Source: an uncultured Prevotellaceae bacterium
GTDB taxonomy: Bacteria > Bacteroidota > Bacteroidia > Bacteroidales > Bacteroidaceae
NCBI GenBank assembly: GCA_946624335.1
Contig: CAMOSA010000090.1
Location: forward strand, 1 to 9,644
Direction of reading: 5' to 3'
Length of the DNA stretch: 9,644 nt
Of this stretch, positions 5,162 to 9,644 are shown piece after piece. A model generated the notes under the pieces. The model made no database searches. It saw nothing but the letters and a program-made list of their open reading frames with translations, and was not told the origin of the DNA. The first letter of the stretch is position 1; each line of letters starts with the position of its first letter. The position numbers were made by a program, and so were the translations under genes.

Positions 5162-6307
5162 ATGAAAACAAGACGATTCACCAAATTGCTATTTATTGTG
5201 TATTGCCTCTGCATTTCCGCTTGCAAGGGAATCATCGTGAAAGGTGACAACGGTACGGTATATGAGAGCTATCAGGAGTGTTGTGCAGCCAAAGATTTTG
5301 ATGCTGCTCACAGATATCTCGCTAAGATGGGAAACACAGAAGAGTTTAAGGATTCACGAGAATTATCAGAGGCGATGGAGTATGTCTTTCGGGAAGAAGC
5401 GCTCTACCTGATGAGTTTGGGTGATGTCGCGGCCAGAAATCGTATCATCTACTTGTTAAAACAAGAGGGGGGCAATGACCGGCACGTCAGTATGCTCATT
5501 GACCTAGCTATCGACAACGATGATGAGGAGTTTGTCAAGGCGTTGACCAAACAATACGTTTATTATCCATCAGAAGACACGCTACGCAAAATAACAGAGT
5601 ATCTCTATTTGCAAAAAGGCGAAGCCAACCTACCTTTCGTCACTACGCTGCTCAATCGCTTCAACCAAAGTGGTCTGTTGCTTGATGTCGCTGTTACAAA
5701 AGGTGACGAGTCGCTGTTAGTGAAACTGGTTAAGCAATATAACGGGACAGTTTCATTCGTGTCCTTCAAAAATGCAGTAGATTTTCTGAAATCAAACAAC
5801 AGTACAAATTATCAGGCTGTCCTCGAACAACTCATCACCAAGGTTAATAAGAACGATAAGAATCTTCAGAATTATGTACTTAATAACAAATTGACTGGAG
5901 AGGCTAAGGAATATGCCGACGCGATTCTTAACATCATTGTAGAGGAAGTGGTACCCAATGAAAATTTGCCGCATCCAGCTCTCGGCATGCGAAATTATTA
6001 TGAAGGAAGCGATGCACTTGAAGCCATTGACAAGCACAATGAGAACTGCCGTAAGCTATTGTATATGGCCATCTCTGCAGGCAACAAGGAGTTGGCTAAT
6101 AAAGCACTTCGTCTATTCGCTAAAGACATTTTGATATATAAGGGAGGATCTTCACAGCAATTGCCTGATGGGAGATGGGCAACAAAGGCTCCTAATGGCG
6201 TGTGGGTTGACGGCAATCATTGCTATGTTGCAAAATATACCGAGGATTCAAAGATAGAGGCACAGAAAAAATATCAAGACGCTGTCCGCAGCGGCGCCTT
6301 CAAATAA
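5162..6307 (+). CDS. Lipoprotein with internal alpha-helical repeats
   Basis: The product has 381 residues. Residues 1-20 are a type II signal peptide ending ISAC with Cys21. The mature start CKGIIVKG lacks the acidic surface-export motif, so a periplasm-facing position is likely. Just after the anchor is 'YESYQECCAAKDFDAAHRYLAKM' (34-56, written here as a span). This motif recurs in shorter form in the next gene. The body is helical with recognisable internal repetition: 'LAIDNDDEEFVKALTKQY' (115-132) and 'VAVTKGDESLLVKLVKQY' (176-193) share LA(I/V)xxxDExxVKxLxKQY, and 'MAISAGNKELANKALRLFAK' (302-321) is a weaker copy. This suggests a solenoid such as TPR-, HEAT- or ankyrin-like helices for protein binding (inference). 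The C-terminal segment (about 326-360) carries 'LPDGRWATKAPNGVWVDG'. Base composition is visibly more A/T-rich than in the two preceding genes. No catalytic motif is evident. Confidence 0.75.
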   Translation: MKTRRFTKLLFIVYCLCISACKGIIVKGDNGTVYESYQECCAAKDFDAAHRYLAKMGNTEEFKDSRELSEAMEYVFREEALYLMSLGDVAARNRIIYLLKQEGGNDRHVSMLIDLAIDNDDEEFVKALTKQYVYYPSEDTLRKITEYLYLQKGEANLPFVTTLLNRFNQSGLLLDVAVTKGDESLLVKLVKQYNGTVSFVSFKNAVDFLKSNNSTNYQAVLEQLITKVNKNDKNLQNYVLNNKLTGEAKEYADAILNIIVEEVVPNENLPHPALGMRNYYEGSDALEAIDKHNENCRKLLYMAISAGNKELANKALRLFAKDILIYKGGSSQQLPDGRWATKAPNGVWVDGNHCYVAKYTEDSKIEAQKKYQDAVRSGAFK

Positions 6308-6363
6308 TAGCAAAAGCAAAAGAGACAGCCGAAACGCTTGAAAGGGAGTAGGCAGTTAATAAA

Positions 6364-6873
6364 ATGACTTCGATTATGAAAAAAAGACTCTATTTGTTAC
6401 TCCTTATGTTGCCTTTGCTTCTTGCAAGCTGTTCAGAGGACTTGGACTACAGAACGGCAGTGAGAGAAAGAGATTTCGTTAAGGCACATACCATCCTCAA
6501 CAAGATGGAAGACAAGCTCAATGACTTCTATGAGAACAACGAGATGGTAAAAGACAATGCTTTCACAGGGAGTGATTATTCAAATTACCATAAGTTTGAG
6601 AAAATGTGTCAAAACCAGATTGATGCCATCTGTACTGTTTACGGGGAAGAGATGAAATATTTAGCTGATACGAACGAGCCAGATGTTGAACAACGCTTAA
6701 TGGTGCTTTATCGAGACGCATCTAATGATGCCGAACGTATAGCAAACAAACTTCGTAATGAAAGCAAAGATGCAGCATTTGACGTGAGCCTTAATTTTAA
6801 AAATAATATGCAGGCCATTGTGGACATTATAAATAGTATTTTACCCCCAAAACAGACAAATTCCTCATTGTAA
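6364..6873 (+). CDS. Small, probably surface-exposed lipoprotein
   Basis: The product has 169 residues from ATG 6364. ATG 6376 (MKKRLYLLLL) is an equally plausible start and gives a textbook signal peptide with the lipobox LLASC at Cys19 (Cys23 from 6364). The residues after the cysteine are SEDLD. An S-(D/E)-(D/E) cluster at +2 fits the lipoprotein export signal that directs Bacteroidetes lipoproteins to the cell surface, and none of the other lipoproteins here has it. The mature protein is all-helical and acidic. It opens with 'YRTAVRERDFVKAHTILNKM', whose DFxxAHxxLxKM matches the start of the preceding gene's mature protein. A second shared point is (E/R)E..YL about 45-55 residues later ('GEEMKYL'). 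It follows the previous gene by 56 bp and shares its A/T-rich base use. This looks like a short paralogous module of that protein. No enzymatic motif is seen. Confidence 0.75.
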   Translation: MTSIMKKRLYLLLLMLPLLLASCSEDLDYRTAVRERDFVKAHTILNKMEDKLNDFYENNEMVKDNAFTGSDYSNYHKFEKMCQNQIDAICTVYGEEMKYLADTNEPDVEQRLMVLYRDASNDAERIANKLRNESKDAAFDVSLNFKNNMQAIVDIINSILPPKQTNSSL

Positions 6874-6992
6874 CTTGAAAAGGCGATACTTATTAAGTAA
6901 TTCCAGTTTCGCAAGTATGATTGCAGCCTGTATGAGAGCGCCCCAAAGGGGCATTATAGGACACACCTTATAATTATTAATTATCAACTATC
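6874..6992. other. 119-bp intergenic with a small GC hairpin
   Basis: This is the widest gap in the + strand cluster. It holds a 5-bp stem ('gcccc' 6940-6944, 'ggggc' 6948-6952) with an AAA loop, then an A/T-rich stretch (about 6966-6990) ahead of the next ATG. The hairpin lacks a T tract. I see no TTTG/TAnnTTTG pair, so there is no firm evidence either for a terminator or for a new promoter. Confidence 0.4.
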
Positions 6993-8732
6993 ATGTTTAT
7001 CATCAATCTGATTAAGAAACTGATGGGGCAGGCACAGGAAAAGGTTGCCAGCTCCACCGTGAGTGTGGCAAGTGCCATCGACAAGGCTTCTTCGAGCCTC
7101 GACAAACTAACAGAACCCAGCAAGGCAGAGCCACAGCACAAGGAGGAAGCCCCGGCAGAGCAGTCGGGCATCCAATGGCAGGACCGCGTCACCATCGGCG
7201 AGAAGACCTACAAAGTGGATAAGGACTACATCAACTTCCACAAACTCTACGAGAGCACCGACGGGGGCAAGCACTGGACATTTGTCAACACCCTGCCATT
7301 GGTGAATGTCTATGGTCTTGCCATCGCCGCCGATGGACAGTTGGCCATCGGCGGACGACTGCTGGCAAACACCGAGACCCTGTGGAAGGATTTCAAGAGC
7401 GGCATGGCTGCCACAGGAGCACTCATCGCCGGTGGGGAAAAAGCCTACGACGCCGTCACAGAACTACAGGACATGAAGATTGGCGGATGCTATGCAACCG
7501 TGCGGGCATACCGTCTGGACGAAGAAGGCCAGCTCCTCATAGATAGCGCTAAGGACTCACTCTCCAATTTCAGGAATATTCCCCATCAAGATACAACCAT
7601 GGTCGTTGGCGCCCCGTCGTACTGCGACGAACTCAAGAAGGCGCTGAAAGCTGCAGGACTAAAAGGAGCAGAGAAAGTGGAAATCAAGTTGCGAAACTAC
7701 TTAGGCCAGAAGGAAGTGCTTTTCAGTCTCGACGGCCAGCAGTGGCTACAGCTTGAAGGCGATATGCCCAAGGTAACAATGTCATTCGAGCACTACAAGA
7801 ATATCACCGTTGCCAACGATGAAGACGGCAAACACTACCTCTATTTTGGCAACGAATGGCGTGCCATCGACTTCGAGGCAGACTTGGAATTTGAGGATAT
7901 AGATGCGCCGAAAGCCTATAAGCGATTAGACGTCAAGGAAGTGGTCTATTATGACAACTCAAAATTTGAAGTCGGCAAGACCAAGGTCGTCCATCTGTTG
8001 ATTTCTAATGGCAAAAAAGGCTTTTGGGGAGAATCACCCAAAGTGTTCTATATAGCCAATGACCACGTCCTTCAGGATGAGTTCGATTATACTCCCTCGG
8101 GTGACGAGATTGTGAGAGTTGAGAATATAGCCGGCGAAGTCATTATCACCAGTTGCGACAAGAAGAAAACCTACCATGAGATCTTCCGCGGTGAATGTTG
8201 GTGTTCTTGTGGCGGCTACAAATCTTTCTCACATACAAAAGACAACGACGATGACGACATCGATCAAGCTCTCTTTGCTGGCCCATACGGATTTGAGAGC
8301 GTGATTCTCGACGACGACCCGCTGTGGGAAAAGGTTAATTCCCCCATTGAGGAATATCCACTCGATGTCAAGGGTAAGGAAGTAGCCAAGACGAAGAAGA
8401 TCATCATCAAGGTAATCAGACAATATGGCTCCGGTTCGGCCTTCTTCTACCTCGACAATTACGGTTACTGGACCTTCATGACGCTCGCCGCTGGCGGCAA
8501 TGACTACACGTCATTGTATAGTACGGGCAGGCCCCAGCCCCGATACGACAAGAAAGGCAACATCACCTGCTACGACCTCAGCAGAATAATCTATTTTGCA
8601 GACAATAGTGGCAAGTACTTCTGCTGGATGCGCAAGAAGAAAGGACTTTTCAAGAAAGAGATTGTCTATGAATGGCAGGAGGTCAACCCTGTCGATATGG
8701 AAATGATGGGCAAGGTGTATCCTAAAGGGTAA
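6993..8732 (+). CDS. Large protein with Asp-box-like motif, no signal peptide
   Basis: The product has 579 residues. The N-terminus (MFIINLIKKLMGQAQEKV) is short, amphipathic and not a signal peptide. It is followed by a low-complexity linker rich in A, S, E and P (18-58). Residues 86-95 read 'YESTDGGKHW', a good Asp-box (SxDxGxxW) as in BNR/sialidase-type beta-propellers, followed by a blade-like 'VYGLAIAADGQLAIGG' (106-121). A second weaker match is 'SLDGQQW' (245-251). Similar strand pairs recur ('HYLYFGNEWRAID', 'GYWTFMTLAAGG'). 'GECWCSCGG' (400-408) places three cysteines on alternate residues, a possible metal or disulfide site. A KDNDDDDID run follows at about 416-424. The protein is probably cytoplasmic or attached to the inner membrane, in contrast to its lipoprotein neighbours. 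It is the last + strand gene and converges on cysS. I do not recognise the family. Confidence 0.7.
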   Translation: MFIINLIKKLMGQAQEKVASSTVSVASAIDKASSSLDKLTEPSKAEPQHKEEAPAEQSGIQWQDRVTIGEKTYKVDKDYINFHKLYESTDGGKHWTFVNTLPLVNVYGLAIAADGQLAIGGRLLANTETLWKDFKSGMAATGALIAGGEKAYDAVTELQDMKIGGCYATVRAYRLDEEGQLLIDSAKDSLSNFRNIPHQDTTMVVGAPSYCDELKKALKAAGLKGAEKVEIKLRNYLGQKEVLFSLDGQQWLQLEGDMPKVTMSFEHYKNITVANDEDGKHYLYFGNEWRAIDFEADLEFEDIDAPKAYKRLDVKEVVYYDNSKFEVGKTKVVHLLISNGKKGFWGESPKVFYIANDHVLQDEFDYTPSGDEIVRVENIAGEVIITSCDKKKTYHEIFRGECWCSCGGYKSFSHTKDNDDDDIDQALFAGPYGFESVILDDDPLWEKVNSPIEEYPLDVKGKEVAKTKKIIIKVIRQYGSGSAFFYLDNYGYWTFMTLAAGGNDYTSLYSTGRPQPRYDKKGNITCYDLSRIIYFADNSGKYFCWMRKKKGLFKKEIVYEWQEVNPVDMEMMGKVYPKG

Positions 8733-8779
8733 GGCGTTTCACATATCATATTTAATGGTATGTCCTGACGCATACAGAA

Positions 8780-8815
8780 GCGCGGACTGCTTGACGGCCG
8801 TCAAACAGTCCGCGC
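8780..8815. terminator. Long hairpin between convergent genes (bidirectional terminator candidate)
   Basis: The arms 'gcgcggactg' (8780-8789) and 'cagtccgcgc' (8806-8815) are perfect complements. Within them lies a 14-nt self-complementary palindrome, 'ttgacggccgtcaa' (8791-8804), separated from the arms by one c/a mismatch. The site sits between the + strand gene ending at 8732 and cysS ending at 8856, as expected for a shared terminator. Neither side has a clear T tract, so intrinsic termination is plausible but not proven. Confidence 0.65.
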
Positions 8816-8855
8816 AACTATGTGTGTCGGCGAATGAGCATAGGTTCATCTCACA

Positions 8856-9644
8856 TCACCTGTTCAGCGTCCAGGTGGCGCCGTCCTTGCCGTCCTTGAT
8901 CTCGAAGCCGAGGGCGTTGAGCTCGTCGCGGATGCGGTCGCTGGTGGCCCAGTCCTTGTTGGCCTTGGCGATGGCGCGTTGCTCGAGCACCATGTCTACG
9001 ACGTGGCCGAAGGCTTCCTCGCGCTCCTCTGACATTCCGCCCGCTGCGGCTGTCGGGGGCAGCAGGCCGAGGATGTCCTCTACGAAGAGGTGCATGGTCG
9101 ACGACAGTTCCTCAAGATCAGCAGCGGAGATACAAGCCCCTCTCCCCGCTCCCCCCGTGGGGGGGAGAGCTGCAGATTCCATGGTATCTTTTTTACAAGA
9201 GGATAAGGGGCCGTTTATGAGTTTATTAATGAGGCTGCATGCCTCGAAAAGGTGGCTGATGACGGTGGGCGATGCCAGGTCGTCGTTCATGGCGTCGTAG
9301 CACTTCTGTCGCAGCTCCGTGGCCACGCGGTGTGTCTCGGCATCGCTCTCGGCGGCGGGGGTGATGCGCTCGAGGTCGGCGATGGCGGTCATCAGGCGCT
9401 GCAGGCCTTTCTCAGCAGCCTGGAGGGCTTCGTTGGAGAAATCTACGGTGGAGCGGTAGTGGGCCTGGAGGATGAAGAAGCGCACGGTCATGGGCGAGTA
9501 GGCCTGCGATAGTTTCTCGTGCTGTCCGGTGAAGAACTCGTTCAGCGTGATGAAGTTGCCCAGCGACTTGCCCATTTTCTGACCGCCGATGGTGATCATG
9601 TTGCAGTGCATCCAGTATTTGACCATATCGTCGCCCTGCGAGGC
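8856..9644 (-). CDS. cysS: Cysteinyl-tRNA synthetase, C-terminal half (N-terminus beyond window)
   Basis: This class I aminoacyl-tRNA synthetase charges tRNA-Cys in the cytoplasm. On the minus strand the frame is open to the window edge (9644) and ends at TGA 8858-8856, giving about 262 of the usual 460-500 residues. The diagnostic 'MITIGGQKMGKSLGNFITL' contains the KMSKS-type ATP-binding loop as KMGKS (near 9564-9578), a normal variant in Bacteroidetes CysRS. It is followed by 'SPMTVRFFILQAHYRSTVDF' and the DALR-type anticodon-binding helical region ('NDDLASPTVISHLFEA'). The C-terminal 'ANKDWATSDRIRDELNALGF' is the classic end of the family. The HIGH motif and zinc ligands lie outside the window. 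Oddly, a stretch of about 27 residues (9132-9212), rich in S, G, A and P, interrupts the usually short loop before 'AADLEELS'. The gene is convergent with the lipoprotein cluster. Confidence 0.95.
   Translation of the reverse strand, partial: ASQGDDMVKYWMHCNMITIGGQKMGKSLGNFITLNEFFTGQHEKLSQAYSPMTVRFFILQAHYRSTVDFSNEALQAAEKGLQRLMTAIADLERITPAAESDAETHRVATELRQKCYDAMNDDLASPTVISHLFEACSLINKLINGPLSSCKKDTMESAALPPTGGAGRGACISAADLEELSSTMHLFVEDILGLLPPTAAAGGMSEEREEAFGHVVDMVLEQRAIAKANKDWATSDRIRDELNALGFEIKDGKDGATWTLNR
9132..9212. repeat. In-frame repeat-like insertion within cysS
   Basis: About 81 bp of base composition unlike the surrounding cysS: an A/T-rich part (about 9176-9205, with a run of T) joined to a very G/C-rich palindrome. 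In the palindrome 'ctcccccc' (9149-9156) pairs with 'ggggggag' (9160-9167) across a 3-nt loop. The tract translates in frame as 'SSCKKDTMESAALPPTGGAG' and flanking residues without a stop. 'ctcccc...ggggag' palindromes of this kind resemble dispersed repeats of Bacteroidetes intergenic DNA. The exact borders are uncertain. Confidence 0.6.

Noticed and set aside
6940..6952. Terminator splitting the cluster
   Set aside because: A 5-bp stem with no T tract is too weak to call.
8755..9300. 181-residue + strand frame
   Set aside because: It runs antisense through cysS and through the convergent hairpin. The cysS reading is unambiguous.

Overview
The window looks like a Bacteroidales chromosome segment, most likely Prevotella or a close relative. 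Four things point there: a perfect Bacteroidetes promoter (TTTG, 20 bp, TAnnTTTG) and no Shine-Dalgarno signals; a C-terminal 'YDLQGRRLSGKPAKGIFI' tail typical of Prevotella exported proteins; several lipoproteins, one with an apparent surface-export signal; and intergenic heptamer repeats (gttgaaa, gaatgac) of the kind seen in this order. The assignment rests on reading the sequence, not on a search.

Layout. (1) 1-149 is the 3' end of a neutral zinc metallopeptidase (YpfJ/KPN_02809 family). (2) 150-1340 has no intact gene. It holds two tandem arrays with the same 22-bp period on either side of a 12-bp perfect hairpin, a ~316-bp nested inverted-repeat element (461-776), a 56-codon remnant of an exported protein (844-1014), heptamer arrays in both orientations, three 36-nt direct repeats and a 10-bp tandem repeat. 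The 10-bp repeat leads into the promoter at 1349-1380. (3) 1412-8732 holds six co-directional genes: a two-TM channel-like membrane protein with a K+-filter-like loop (TRYIGD in place of TVGYGD), four consecutive predicted lipoproteins, and a large protein with one good Asp-box-like motif and no signal peptide. (4) 8856-9644 on the minus strand is the C-terminal half of cysteinyl-tRNA synthetase, cut by the window edge and converging on the cluster across a long hairpin at 8780-8815.

How it may work together. Spacings of 36-119 bp and a single recognisable promoter upstream suggest the six genes could be cotranscribed as a cell-envelope module: inner-membrane channel-like protein, periplasm-facing outer-membrane lipoproteins, one probable surface lipoprotein (CSEDLD after the signal peptide) and a soluble partner. 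The first lipoprotein resembles the DUF6175 family. The third and fourth lipoproteins share a short motif (DFxxAHxxLxKM) just after the lipidated cysteine. No function is established for any of the six. The two middle lipoprotein genes (5162-6873) are visibly more A/T-rich than the genes on either side, so the cluster may be a composite.

The most unusual structural observation is that four successive + strand 3' ends (the remnant at 1014, then 2722, 3827 and 5125) carry their TGA stop inside, or directly abutting, a heptamer-type repeat containing TGA. Because 7 is not a multiple of 3, an array of such units closes all three frames within about 21 bp. A second repeat-like insertion, G/C-rich and in frame, sits inside cysS.
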